DNA of 64,000 bases from contig SBGG01000029.1 of the NCBI GenBank assembly GCA_006226685.1, positions 1 to 64,000 on the forward strand. The letters run 5' to 3'. The notes beneath the pieces are model-generated. The model searched no databases. It worked only from the letters and a program-made list of their open reading frames with translations, and was not told where the DNA came from. Positions 27,726-36,591 of the stretch are shown piece by piece. Made by a program: the position numbers and the translations under genes. Positions within the stretch are counted from its first letter, which is position 1, and every line of letters begins with the position of its first letter. This DNA comes from Sphingomonadales bacterium (GTDB taxonomy: Bacteria > Pseudomonadota > Alphaproteobacteria > Sphingomonadales > Sphingomonadaceae).

Positions 27726-28771
27726 TATGCACCCTGATGTTTAAGCGCGTCCGCCGGAACGCCCAGGATAGCGTTCGGAAACTGCTGGTCATCGAACCAG
27801 AAGCGACCTTCGCAAACGAGCGCCACGCGGGCTTCAAAACCGCGGGCAATCGCTTCTCGGGGCAGTTCCAACCGGAAGGGCAGGGTCGCGCCAGCCTCAA
27901 GGGCACCGCTACCGAAATAGAAGCGAGCACTGCCCGGCTGTGTGGGATCGTCACCGGGCGAGATGATCCTTGCGCCGATCCGAATCAAGTCTCGCTCGAA
28001 CTGTCCGATTGAGAATGCTTTCGGCGAGCTATTGCGAAGCGTCCCATGCAACGCAAAACCGCCATCATTGGAAGGTGAGAGCCCCGGCTCGAGAACAATT
28101 TGATGTGCGAATGCTGACTGCCATGACCGCTGCAGATGATGAGGCTTGGGAAGCGAACGACCATGGTCAATCGCCGTGATCATCCTTGAGAGATAATTGG
28201 TCTGCGCCAGTGCTTGCTCCAGTGCAGAGTATGGGACTTCCTCAATCCTCTCCAGCCTGATCCCGACTGCGGGCCGCAAGCTCCGTGCAACTGCGATGTC
28301 GGTATCCACCGTGTCGGAACAGCTCGTGATGTGGACAGCAGGCGCGGAGGGTGAGGGTAAGTGGGGAGAGGGCGGTGGGGAAGCGGTGGTGTCGTATGTT
28401 AATGCAACCGCTTCGGCATCCAGTTTTCCAGCACCAGGTGCCGCCGAGGGCGCCCATGTTATCACACGTTCAGCGCGCAACACGCTGCCGAAAAGCAGCG
28501 CTGCCCTCGCACCTGCACCGATACCGAAGCAGATTATGCGGTGCCGATTGCGGACTCGCTCGATAAGGCGGGCACGCACCGTTGGCAGTTCAGAGGAGAG
28601 CCATTCCTCCGCAATCAGGAGGCGGTCGCCCAGCAATCCATCCAGATTCGAGAAGAGGGCGAGCGATGGGCGGCCCAACGGGTCGCTATCTGGAAAGCCG
28701 ACCCACAATGGTCCCTCTCGGTTTTGCATTGGGACCCGAACCGCTGGCGCTGCTTCACCCATGGCGTTCAT
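27725..28771 (-). CDS. Unknown protein with a degenerate alpha/beta-hydrolase-like core
   Basis: About 348 residues from ATG 28771, which overlaps the upstream stop; the frame continues to 28951 without meaning. No family was recognised with confidence. Residues about 75-120 (IICFGIGAGARAALLFGSV) resemble an alpha/beta-hydrolase nucleophile elbow, but the usual serine is replaced (GIGAG). The C-terminal 110 residues look like a beta-sandwich (FALHGTLRNSSPKAFSIG, GATLPFRLELP), similar in style to glycan-binding domains of Wzt-like proteins. A non-catalytic role on the glycan is possible. Confidence 0.5.
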   Translation of the reverse strand: MNAMGEAAPAVRVPMQNREGPLWVGFPDSDPLGRPSLALFSNLDGLLGDRLLIAEEWLSSELPTVRARLIERVRNRHRIICFGIGAGARAALLFGSVLRAERVITWAPSAAPGAGKLDAEAVALTYDTTASPPPSPHLPSPSAPAVHITSCSDTVDTDIAVARSLRPAVGIRLERIEEVPYSALEQALAQTNYLSRMITAIDHGRSLPKPHHLQRSWQSAFAHQIVLEPGLSPSNDGGFALHGTLRNSSPKAFSIGQFERDLIRIGARIISPGDDPTQPGSARFYFGSGALEAGATLPFRLELPREAIARGFEARVALVCEGRFWFDDQQFPNAILGVPADALKHQGA

Positions 28772-29481
28772 GCTTTTTTGCCGATCAGGATGACGCCGTA
28801 ATGGCCACCATGATTGGTGTGCTGAACCGTCAAACGGTGGATACCAGCCTTGTTCAGAATGACCATGAGCTGACCGAGATCGTAGTCGTACATCGTCATG
28901 CCGCCGGCCGGCGCGTTGAATATGAGGGGGCGGTAGTGCTCCCCATCCCATCGGATTACCTCAGCGCCATCGTCCTGCGGCCGGCAGATGCCCATTTCGC
29001 GGCCAATCGTGACGTGCAAGGTGATGGCGCCACCGCTGCATAGCTTTGCGACGAGATCCGCGATGATCTTCGTGCCCCGGCTTGGATGAATGTGCTGAAA
29101 CACGATTAGTGAGTTGATCCAGTCGACTTCGACGTCCGGCACCTGGTCCGTGTAGATGGTATTCTGGGGAGCGTTCTTCCGTGCGATCTCCAGCATTCCC
29201 GGCGCAACATCGATGCCGTAGACCTTCTCCGCGACCGTCGCCATCATGCGGGTGAGGCGGCCAACTCCGCAGCCGAAATCGATCGCGCTCCTGGGTTTGA
29301 AGGCGCCATATTGCGATTCGAGGATTTCGAGCTGCCATTCAATATCTCGGCGGCCACTTTCCCAGAAGCGTTCCAAGGCTTCGTCATTGATGTTGCCGCG
29401 CAAATAGGCCGGATCGGTGAGCACGCCGAAATAGGGCTCAGTTGCCGCAATTTCTGCCCAATCTGAGTCGGTATCCTTCAT
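28768..29481 (-). CDS. Class I SAM-dependent methyltransferase
   Basis: A 237-residue methyltransferase. SAM motif I is AIDFGCGVGRLTRMMATV, followed by VYGIDVAPGML and the motif IV region VDWINSLIVFQHI. ATG 29481 follows GGAGAGAAAG; the earlier in-frame start at 29514 is less likely. It overlaps the next gene by four bases and lies about 100 bases after the FkbM gene. It probably methylates a capsule component. Confidence 0.8.
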   Translation of the reverse strand: MKDTDSDWAEIAATEPYFGVLTDPAYLRGNINDEALERFWESGRRDIEWQLEILESQYGAFKPRSAIDFGCGVGRLTRMMATVAEKVYGIDVAPGMLEIARKNAPQNTIYTDQVPDVEVDWINSLIVFQHIHPSRGTKIIADLVAKLCSGGAITLHVTIGREMGICRPQDDGAEVIRWDGEHYRPLIFNAPAGGMTMYDYDLGQLMVILNKAGIHRLTVQHTNHGGHYGVILIGKKA

Positions 29482-29583
29482 GTCTTTCTCTCCGGCAGGG
29501 ATATTGTGCTGCATCGAGTTCCAGCCAGTAGAGGAGCTTGAGCGGCACGGTGCGACGGATGGCCAGCACCATCCAAAAATGCT

Positions 29584-30750
29584 TCATTCGGTCCAAGCAT
29601 AGAAATCGACCTTCTCGACCTGAAGCTTGTCCGGCAGGCTTGCGAGCATAGCGATGTCCTGGCCGCACCCTATCGGCGGTTGATGGTCAGGGATCGCAAC
29701 GAAGTTTGAATATCCGAGCTGGCGTAGTCCCCGCAGATAGTCGGGTGCGGCAATGCTCGAATATTTCGTGAGCAGTTTCGGTGCATAGACGGCCAGAAGA
29801 TGTGGTCGCCACCGGGACAGCGTCTTCGACGCACCTTGAAGAGCGCGGTTGTCGAACCCGTCCAAGTCGATCTTGAAAACATCAACACGCTTGTCGATGG
29901 GAATGAGCGAATCGATCGTGCGCGCATATACAACCGTGGCGTCATCGCTGGATGTCAGATCGCTTTGCGCAACATCACGAGCCGTTGCGACGCCATCCTC
30001 GTCGATGAGCGTGATGAACCCATCTCCGTCGGCCGCGCCAAACGGTACCGCATCGACGTTGTTGGGAGCGTGCATCAAAATGTTCGCGAGAAGCGAACGC
30101 AAAGAGCCGGGATGTGGCTCAAGGGCCACGACGCGTCCGGAAGGGCCAACCTTCTGTGCAGCACGAACGGCAAACTGGCCTGCGCCGGCACCAACGTCCA
30201 AAACGTACATTGCTGGCTCCAGGATGCTGGAGATGACGCCAGCCAGATGTGGCTTGTGATAGCCTGTCGCCCGCATGGTGAAATCCGCAATGGTCCGCGG
30301 TGCGGGAAGGTGCAGTTCGATCCCATTGATGGCCATCTGCAGTGGCCCTGGTGGGTCAGGTAGGCGATAAAGGGCCAGAAACTCATGGCCGAGCACGAAA
30401 CGCTCGACAAGTTGATGGATCGAAATGCCATCCCGGATCGCATCGAGATGATGCGGTGTGCCGATTGGATCAGGGACCCTATTCAGGAGAAGCCGATAGC
30501 AGTTCCATATATCAGCGAGCGTCGCAGGCGTCGTCGGGTCAATCTCGCCGGCGCCGTCGGCAGCGGTTTCACGCCATATTTTAACCAGACGAAGCATACG
30601 GTCTTCGTCATCGGTCAGGCTTTTCAATCCGGCCTCATTCAGTGATTCGAGGCTGAGATCAGGCGCGGCTTGGTCCTGTGGAGCGTCGCTATGCTGCCGA
30701 TCTGAACCCTCTCCACTGCCCATCGGCAGTTTGCGGGTCACGCCTCGCAC
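29584..30750 (-). CDS. FkbM-family methyltransferase with an N-terminal helical module
   Basis: Up to 388 residues; GTG 30750 and ATG 30723 are both possible starts. The first 130 residues include a DUF4214-like segment (WNCYRLLLNRVPDP ... LVERFVLGHEFLALY). The second half is an FkbM methyltransferase with SAM motif VLDVGAGAGQFAVRAA, VVALEPHPGS and VDVFKIDLDGFD. FkbM enzymes make O-methyl groups on sugars and other small molecules. It overlaps the end of the large glycosyltransferase gene. Confidence 0.82.
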   Translation of the reverse strand: MRGVTRKLPMGSGEGSDRQHSDAPQDQAAPDLSLESLNEAGLKSLTDDEDRMLRLVKIWRETAADGAGEIDPTTPATLADIWNCYRLLLNRVPDPIGTPHHLDAIRDGISIHQLVERFVLGHEFLALYRLPDPPGPLQMAINGIELHLPAPRTIADFTMRATGYHKPHLAGVISSILEPAMYVLDVGAGAGQFAVRAAQKVGPSGRVVALEPHPGSLRSLLANILMHAPNNVDAVPFGAADGDGFITLIDEDGVATARDVAQSDLTSSDDATVVYARTIDSLIPIDKRVDVFKIDLDGFDNRALQGASKTLSRWRPHLLAVYAPKLLTKYSSIAAPDYLRGLRQLGYSNFVAIPDHQPPIGCGQDIAMLASLPDKLQVEKVDFYAWTE

Positions 30751-33215
30751 GGCGCACCCGCTTCGACAAGCCGCTCACGATTGAAGGCAAGCTCGTCGAG
30801 ATTACCGAGCGCGAGGGCTTCCAGAAATTGTGAACGGGCCTCTGCATCTTCCGCACGGCATAGAAAAAAGCCAGCCACGCCAACCGACACGATCCTTGGA
30901 TCCAGCCCGCCAGTGACCGTTGTGAGATCCAACGTCCCCTCACCTTCAACCATGACATGGAGACAACGATCGAGCGGAGGAGCGTCGATCGTCAACGATA
31001 CCCATTTGAACGAGCCTGGGTCGATGACGCCATGCTCCACTGTCCCGCCCGTCACCGAGGCTTGCCACGCGCAACTGCCAGTGGGTAAGCCGTGTAGTCT
31101 CAGATAGAGGCGGAGAGGGCCGTTGACGTTCTCCGGGACTCCTATGCTCAATGCGCCGCCCTGCGCTTTCGTCCAGCAACCCCAGTTGTCAGGTCCCCAC
31201 CAACCGGAACCCGATCGGAATATCTCGGCAGAGCGCATGCCCGGCCAGATTCTCGTCTCGAAGTTGCGTACCATCGGATGATGAGCGCCGAGTGTTGCGA
31301 TTGGTGCACAATATCCCCCGTTGTCCACTAGGGGCGAGGTAATAGCCCGTTCAGCGGTGGCGCCTGCGATGTCCGCGGCAATGTCCCCCCATTTCCGGGG
31401 CAAGAAGTCCTTGCGGATTGCCGCTTCTTTGTCAGCCCGAAAGCTGCCGTCGAAGATCAGCTGCTCCAGCGCTTTTGTAAGGCGAGGGGTCGACCCTGCC
31501 TCGAAATAGTGGGCGAAGGCCCCACCTGCCTCCGGAAGAGAGGAAGCATCGGAAAGGAGCGGTACCTTTCCGTGGCACAGGGATTCTGTGACCGGCAGGC
31601 CCCAGCCTTCGTAGTTGCTTGGATAAAGGGTGAAGAGGCAAGAACGGTATAGAAGGTCGAGCTCGGCATCCGACAAGCCCGATAACATGACGACTTTATC
31701 ACGCAGCCCTTCGTGTGACGCGAGACGCGCATAGACGGTGTCGTTCAGCCAGCCCTTGTTACCGACACATACGAGCTTGGGAACTGACCGCGGTCTGTGA
31801 TTGCGCAGAAGACTGATCCAGGCATCAAACGCACCGATATGATTTTTTCGGGATTCTATTGTCGATACAAACAGAACGAATTCCGACCGTCCCAATCCCC
31901 ATTTCGACAGGTCGCGCTCAGGCAAGGGTATGGTGGCCGGCTTGCGGAAGTCGGCATCCAGGCGAACGACGATGATAGCTCGTTCATCAACGGCATGTTC
32001 GAGCAGCGCCGCCACGCGCAAAAGGTCGCGTTTCGTCGCTTCGGAGTTCACCAGAAAGAAATCGGCATGGTCGAATGCGCCAAGCGCCCAACTGATGAAA
32101 TCCTGCGTCAACTCGCGTGTGCAATGCTCGCTTGCCATGACCGGGATAAGGTCGTGGACGAAGGGCACATATCGTATGCCATATGCAGCCTTTGCCTGGC
32201 GCACATAGAGGAAATAGTTCTGCAACCACCAGGATGTGCCGAGGTTAACCAGGAAGGCGCCACGGGGAAACGCCATTGCGTCTGAAATGGTCATCGCCAG
32301 GCGCAGCTTCGTAAGGAAGGCAACCCATTCTGGTGCCTTGAGATCGCCGCTCATGAGACTGAGGCGGCATCCCATTTGGAACATGGCAGGTGTGATTTCT
32401 ACCCACTCGTCACGATGTTCGAGAAAGGCGCAAATCTTTACCGTCCGCCTCTCTTGACGGAGCGCGGCCGATATCACCTCGATTTGCACGCGCTGAATGC
32501 CGGTCGGCAATCGGGCGTTATCGAAATAGGAAATGAGATCAGAAACGTCAAAAACGATCGCCGCCGCCGTGTCATTCCCATGCCCGCCTTCGGTCACGAC
32601 ATCGACCTGTGACCGTAAGTTTTCAATCAATTCGCGGGTGTCCTCGAAACGGACAGCGTCCTCCTCGGCCCCGTTTTCGCGCAGCACCGTTGCCAGAGTG
32701 TCGATCGCCGAACGTGCCCGGGCGGCGGCGGGCGCGATTGGATCACCGGTTTCGAAGATTTCGTCCGTCGTGTTGTCGGTGATTGCCATGATGTCCTCTG
32801 GGGTGATTTCGATGCCGCAGGCCATGAGCCGGTGAAGTTCGGCAAGGGCATCGCCATTCGTTGGATCAGCACGAGCTGCGGCAAGGTAGCTCTGTGCCGC
32901 TTTGCTGAACTGACCCCGGACCTTGTAGAGGTGCCCGAGATGCAGATGGGGATCGCTGGTTGAACCCCGTTTGAGCGCTTCCTTGTAGGCGCTTTCAGCC
33001 GTGGCGAATTCGTCGGTTTCGCGCAGCATGTGCCCATATTGTACCCAGACATGCGCCAGGGACGGATCCCGATCGAGCGCTTCACGGAACAATATCGCGG
33101 CTCGGGAAAAATCGCGAGAATCTCTCGCGCTGTTGGCTGCAAGCAGCACTTTATGGACGCGCGGCGTTACCGCGACCCCGGCTGATTTTCGATATTTGAG
33201 GAGATGCGTCAGCAT
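30738..33215 (-). CDS. Large TPR-glycosyltransferase fusion
   Basis: An 825-residue protein in three parts. Residues 30-130 are TPR-like repeats (ALDRDPSLAHVWVQYGHML, DPHLHLGHLYKVRGQF). Residues about 215-640 are a GT-B glycosyltransferase with PTGIQRVQIEV, YVPFVHDLIPV, FVSTIESRKN and the donor site YEGWGLPVTESL. Residues about 660-825 form a beta-rich C-terminal domain (GPLRLYLRLHGLP, SFKWVSLTID) of unknown role. It is 12 bases after kpsE. The TPR part may organise the capsule synthesis complex. Confidence 0.8.
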   Translation of the reverse strand: MLTHLLKYRKSAGVAVTPRVHKVLLAANSARDSRDFSRAAILFREALDRDPSLAHVWVQYGHMLRETDEFATAESAYKEALKRGSTSDPHLHLGHLYKVRGQFSKAAQSYLAAARADPTNGDALAELHRLMACGIEITPEDIMAITDNTTDEIFETGDPIAPAAARARSAIDTLATVLRENGAEEDAVRFEDTRELIENLRSQVDVVTEGGHGNDTAAAIVFDVSDLISYFDNARLPTGIQRVQIEVISAALRQERRTVKICAFLEHRDEWVEITPAMFQMGCRLSLMSGDLKAPEWVAFLTKLRLAMTISDAMAFPRGAFLVNLGTSWWLQNYFLYVRQAKAAYGIRYVPFVHDLIPVMASEHCTRELTQDFISWALGAFDHADFFLVNSEATKRDLLRVAALLEHAVDERAIIVVRLDADFRKPATIPLPERDLSKWGLGRSEFVLFVSTIESRKNHIGAFDAWISLLRNHRPRSVPKLVCVGNKGWLNDTVYARLASHEGLRDKVVMLSGLSDAELDLLYRSCLFTLYPSNYEGWGLPVTESLCHGKVPLLSDASSLPEAGGAFAHYFEAGSTPRLTKALEQLIFDGSFRADKEAAIRKDFLPRKWGDIAADIAGATAERAITSPLVDNGGYCAPIATLGAHHPMVRNFETRIWPGMRSAEIFRSGSGWWGPDNWGCWTKAQGGALSIGVPENVNGPLRLYLRLHGLPTGSCAWQASVTGGTVEHGVIDPGSFKWVSLTIDAPPLDRCLHVMVEGEGTLDLTTVTGGLDPRIVSVGVAGFFLCRAEDAEARSQFLEALALGNLDELAFNRERLVEAGAPCEA

Positions 33216-33227
33216 GAAGGATACTCG

Positions 33228-34511
33228 TTACTCAGCATGTTCGCGGAAACCGGAGAGGATCAGCCATCCAATCGCGTAGGCGAACAGAAGCCCAAAAAAC
33301 GCGGTTGCAATGACCATGAGCCGTTCGGGATAGAGGGACTTGCCCGGCAGATTCGGCTCGACGACTGAAATGATGAAGAGCTGCTGCTTGACCAGCTGCT
33401 CCCGCGCCGATTGAAAGCTCGCTTGCGCCGCCTCAAATCGCTTTGCCGCGAGTTGTTGGCGGACTTGGAGTTGCTCATACTCACCTAGTCCCGCGGCGAC
33501 TGAACCCTCCGAGCCGGCGAGGCGGCCTCTTACCGCTGCAACCTGCCGTTCCAGTGCTGCGACCTTTCGCACCGTTGCGGAATATTGCGGCGCGCTCGGT
33601 GGAAGCACCGCGGCCATCGCGTCGAGCTGCGCCCTGGCTTGGGCTGCACGCTCCTGAAGCGACGTGGCAAGTTGGATTTCGGCACTGCTGGTCCGCTCTG
33701 GGTCGGCATCCCTGCGGGCCTGGCGGAATTGCGTCATCTGACGGTCGGCATTGTCGATCGCCGCTTCGGCTTCTTGGACTTGACGACTTGCCGCCGCTAA
33801 CCCGTCCTCGAACATTCGCTGATTGAGCAGATTGACGCGCTGCTCCCCGAGCTTGAGCAAATCATCCGCAAGCGCCTTTGCATCGCTCCGCTCGAAACCT
33901 CGCACGGAGAGCAGCGTGATACCTGTTTCGGATGATGTCGTGACGTGCACTTTGCTGCGATAGTATTTGAGCAGCGTCTCAGGCTGGGGATCAGCATACC
34001 AGAGCCGTGTGACCGGATCGGCGTTTTCTCGACGGAACATCGAGACCAGTCGTTCATGGCCGAGTGCGCTCACCGCCTCATGCGATAGAAGATAGGCATC
34101 GACGCTATGTACATCCGCTGGTGCGCTCCCCGCGCCGATACCCAGCATCTGTCCGAGACTGTTCACGGAATTATTCTGCTGAGGTGTGCGTACGATGAAC
34201 TGCGCGCTGGATTCATATTGATCTGCTGCGATCAGATACTCGAAGCCCGCAATCAGAAGCGTGGGCAGGACGACGACCAGTATGAAGGGGTGCAAGAACC
34301 ATCGCCAGCCAACCCGCGGTGACGGCTCATTACTCGCGAAGTCATCCTCATCGTCAGCCTCGACGAAACGTTCGCTTCGGTCGTCAACTCCCGGAAAGGG
34401 TGAGAGTAATAGAGGTCTCAAGCTTTGAACACGAGCCTCGGTCGCATCCTCTTGCTCCTGGTTGGGAGATGGCGCGATTGGTTCAGGGGATGATTGGTTT
34501 TTCATAAGCAT
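33228..34511 (-). CDS. kpsE: Capsule export inner-membrane adaptor KpsE
   Basis: Periplasmic adaptor of the PCP-3 type that bridges the KpsMT transporter and the outer-membrane lipoprotein. It has 427 residues from ATG 34511, which overlaps the kpsM stop. An unusually long acidic cytoplasmic lead (DDRSERFVEADDEDDF) precedes the first membrane span (HPFILVVVLPTLLIAGFEYL). A long coiled-coil region and a second C-terminal span (LMVIATAFFGLLFAYAIGWL) follow. The PxxPxxPxY-like LPGKSLYPERL motif lies before the last span, as in the family. Confidence 0.9.
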   Translation of the reverse strand: MLMKNQSSPEPIAPSPNQEQEDATEARVQSLRPLLLSPFPGVDDRSERFVEADDEDDFASNEPSPRVGWRWFLHPFILVVVLPTLLIAGFEYLIAADQYESSAQFIVRTPQQNNSVNSLGQMLGIGAGSAPADVHSVDAYLLSHEAVSALGHERLVSMFRRENADPVTRLWYADPQPETLLKYYRSKVHVTTSSETGITLLSVRGFERSDAKALADDLLKLGEQRVNLLNQRMFEDGLAAASRQVQEAEAAIDNADRQMTQFRQARRDADPERTSSAEIQLATSLQERAAQARAQLDAMAAVLPPSAPQYSATVRKVAALERQVAAVRGRLAGSEGSVAAGLGEYEQLQVRQQLAAKRFEAAQASFQSAREQLVKQQLFIISVVEPNLPGKSLYPERLMVIATAFFGLLFAYAIGWLILSGFREHAE

Positions 34512-35326
34512 CAGCTCAAGTGGAGGTGACGGCGAAGAACGCGCAGAAGAAGGAAGCCGAGCACGGTCAGGACCATGCACCAGCCAATGATGTAAAGCGG
34601 ATCGAAATAGGGGCTGTCGTAGCTCTTGAAGACGCCGCTATGCACCATCTCGAAAATCTGATTGAGCGGTGACCAACTCAACCATGTCCGATACGGTTGA
34701 GGTATCCACTCCAGAAGAAAAAAAGCGCCTGAAAGAGGCATGGCGATATATGTCGCCGGATGGACGAACTTGCTGAACGCTTTGCTGAAATGAACGCCCG
34801 TCGCGATACCCATTGAGAGTGCGAAAGCGAACCAGGCAAGCAGCACAATGGCTGACATCAGTCTGAGCGGACGTCCCGGCGGTTCTGCTAATCCAGTCGC
34901 GACGGCGAGACTGAACAGCAATGCTAGCGCCCCTGCCGTTGCGATCAGTTCAAGCAAGGCACGGGAAAAAAGCAGGTCGAAAATTGTGACCATGTGATGG
35001 AAGAGCAAAGGCCTGTTGGCTTCGAGCGCGGATTCCGCCCGTGTTACGATCGAGCGGAAGATCATGAAAACCGTGTAACCGGTAAGTGCGAAGGGAATGA
35101 TGCGGATGTCCGAGCCAGGATGCCCATTTCCGCCATTTGCATGTAGAAACGCGACTGCTACGGCGAGCAGAAGCGGTTCAAGAAACATCCACATTGAGCC
35201 AATGTTGTCACGTCCATAACGTGTGTGAAGCTCTCGAATGAGTAGCGCCCCGATCACGTGACGCTGCACGTCAAATCCATCCAGCGTGCTGGAGCGAAAG
35301 CGCCGCGTCGGTCTTGTGTTCAGCAT
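34511..35326 (-). CDS. kpsM: Capsule export ABC transporter permease KpsM
   Basis: Membrane subunit of the capsule ABC exporter, 271 residues. It has six hydrophobic segments and the family features LLIRELHTRYGRDNIGSMW near the start and WLSWSPLNQIFEMVHSGVF towards the end. It partners KpsT, which is encoded 14 kb away on the far side of the cluster. It overlaps the upstream glycosyltransferase by seven bases and the kpsE start by its stop. Confidence 0.92.
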   Translation of the reverse strand: MLNTRPTRRFRSSTLDGFDVQRHVIGALLIRELHTRYGRDNIGSMWMFLEPLLLAVAVAFLHANGGNGHPGSDIRIIPFALTGYTVFMIFRSIVTRAESALEANRPLLFHHMVTIFDLLFSRALLELIATAGALALLFSLAVATGLAEPPGRPLRLMSAIVLLAWFAFALSMGIATGVHFSKAFSKFVHPATYIAMPLSGAFFLLEWIPQPYRTWLSWSPLNQIFEMVHSGVFKSYDSPYFDPLYIIGWCMVLTVLGFLLLRVLRRHLHLS

Positions 35327-36591
35327 GCGACCACCTCATCGGCGAGATTCAGGACAGCATCGATGTGGGAGTCCCATGGCGTCGGTGACCAGGCCGCCAT
35401 CCGATCGATCTGCGCACGCCGGCGAGCGTGGCCGGGGTCAGCATAGGCCAACACCGCCTGCTTCCAAGCCGGACCATCGAGGGGATCGATATAGTCCGGA
35501 ACGTCACCGCCAGTCTCGCGATGAACGGCAAGATCGCTTGCGATCACCGGAATGCCGGCAGCTAGCGCCTCTGCGATAGGAAGCCCGAAGCCCTCTGCAA
35601 AGGATGGCATCAGGAGTGCTTGAGCTCCGGCAAGAATTGCTCGCAGTTCCTGGTCGGGAAGACGGTCAAGCTCTCGCACCACACCATGCAGGACCGCACA
35701 GCGATCAAGCATATCGATCACATTCTCGTTTTCCCAGCCGCGACGCCCAATGATCAGAAGCTGCGGGACGCCCGCCGGCCCTAGGCGCTCGCATAAGTCG
35801 CGCCAGATCCAGAGCAGCAGCAGATGGTTCTTTCTTGGTTCGATCGTGCCAAGGATTACGAAATATGGACGCGCAGAGGGCATGGGAGCCGGCACGCGAG
35901 GCACAGGCTCCACGCCGAGCGGCGCGACGCGAACCGGCTTACCTGCAAACGCCATGCCGCTACGTTGCATGAACGCATGAAACGTCGCCTGCGAGTTGAC
36001 CAGAACACCGTCTGCTTGGGCTACAATCGTGTTCAGTCGACGCTGATGACAATCGCCACCACCTGGCCTCGCATATTCGGGATGACTGACGGGTATCACA
36101 TCATGGACGAGGCATATGAAGCGGGACTGCTCACGCCGGATTTTTGCTGCCATCCGGCGTGGGCGATCGAGGTGGTTGGGCGAGGGCTGAATCAGAACTC
36201 GATTTCCAGTTCTGCCTGGAACCGCCCCTGGCCTCAGGTGCCACAGCCACCGCAACGCTTGGTGATAGCACTCGACCGGATTCTCATAGGTGCCATAGCG
36301 TTCCCAACGCTGAACGGTGTGATCGATGAACGCGCGGACCTTTTCGCCGCAAAGCCGGCCATAGACGCCGCTCGGATGAACAGCCGCAAAAGCCGTTCGG
36401 TGGCCGGCCCGGTCGAGCAGTCCGCGCGCATAGGCCATTTCGACTCGATCCACGCCCGTTGGAGCGGGATGCAGAATACGGGATATCAGCCGTGATAGGT
36501 CGAGAACGAGTTCGGGGCGGATTTTCCGCAAACCGATATTTTGGACAAAGCGCCCGCCACCGCCATCCAAGGTTTCGTCGATCATCTTCAT
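35320..36591 (-). CDS. Family 4-type glycosyltransferase
   Basis: About 423 residues from ATG 36591, preceded by AAAAGGTGG and overlapping the kpsS stop; the longer frame to 36783 lies inside kpsS. GT-B features are TGVDRVEMAYARGLL, LVHDVIPVSHPEY, VNSQATFHAFM, ILGTIEPRKNH and the donor site AEGFGLPIAEAL with GIPVIASD. It is a paralogue of the other glycosyltransferases in this cluster. Sugar specificity is not readable from the sequence. Confidence 0.87.
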   Translation of the reverse strand: MKMIDETLDGGGGRFVQNIGLRKIRPELVLDLSRLISRILHPAPTGVDRVEMAYARGLLDRAGHRTAFAAVHPSGVYGRLCGEKVRAFIDHTVQRWERYGTYENPVECYHQALRWLWHLRPGAVPGRTGNRVLIQPSPNHLDRPRRMAAKIRREQSRFICLVHDVIPVSHPEYARPGGGDCHQRRLNTIVAQADGVLVNSQATFHAFMQRSGMAFAGKPVRVAPLGVEPVPRVPAPMPSARPYFVILGTIEPRKNHLLLLWIWRDLCERLGPAGVPQLLIIGRRGWENENVIDMLDRCAVLHGVVRELDRLPDQELRAILAGAQALLMPSFAEGFGLPIAEALAAGIPVIASDLAVHRETGGDVPDYIDPLDGPAWKQAVLAYADPGHARRRAQIDRMAAWSPTPWDSHIDAVLNLADEVVAC

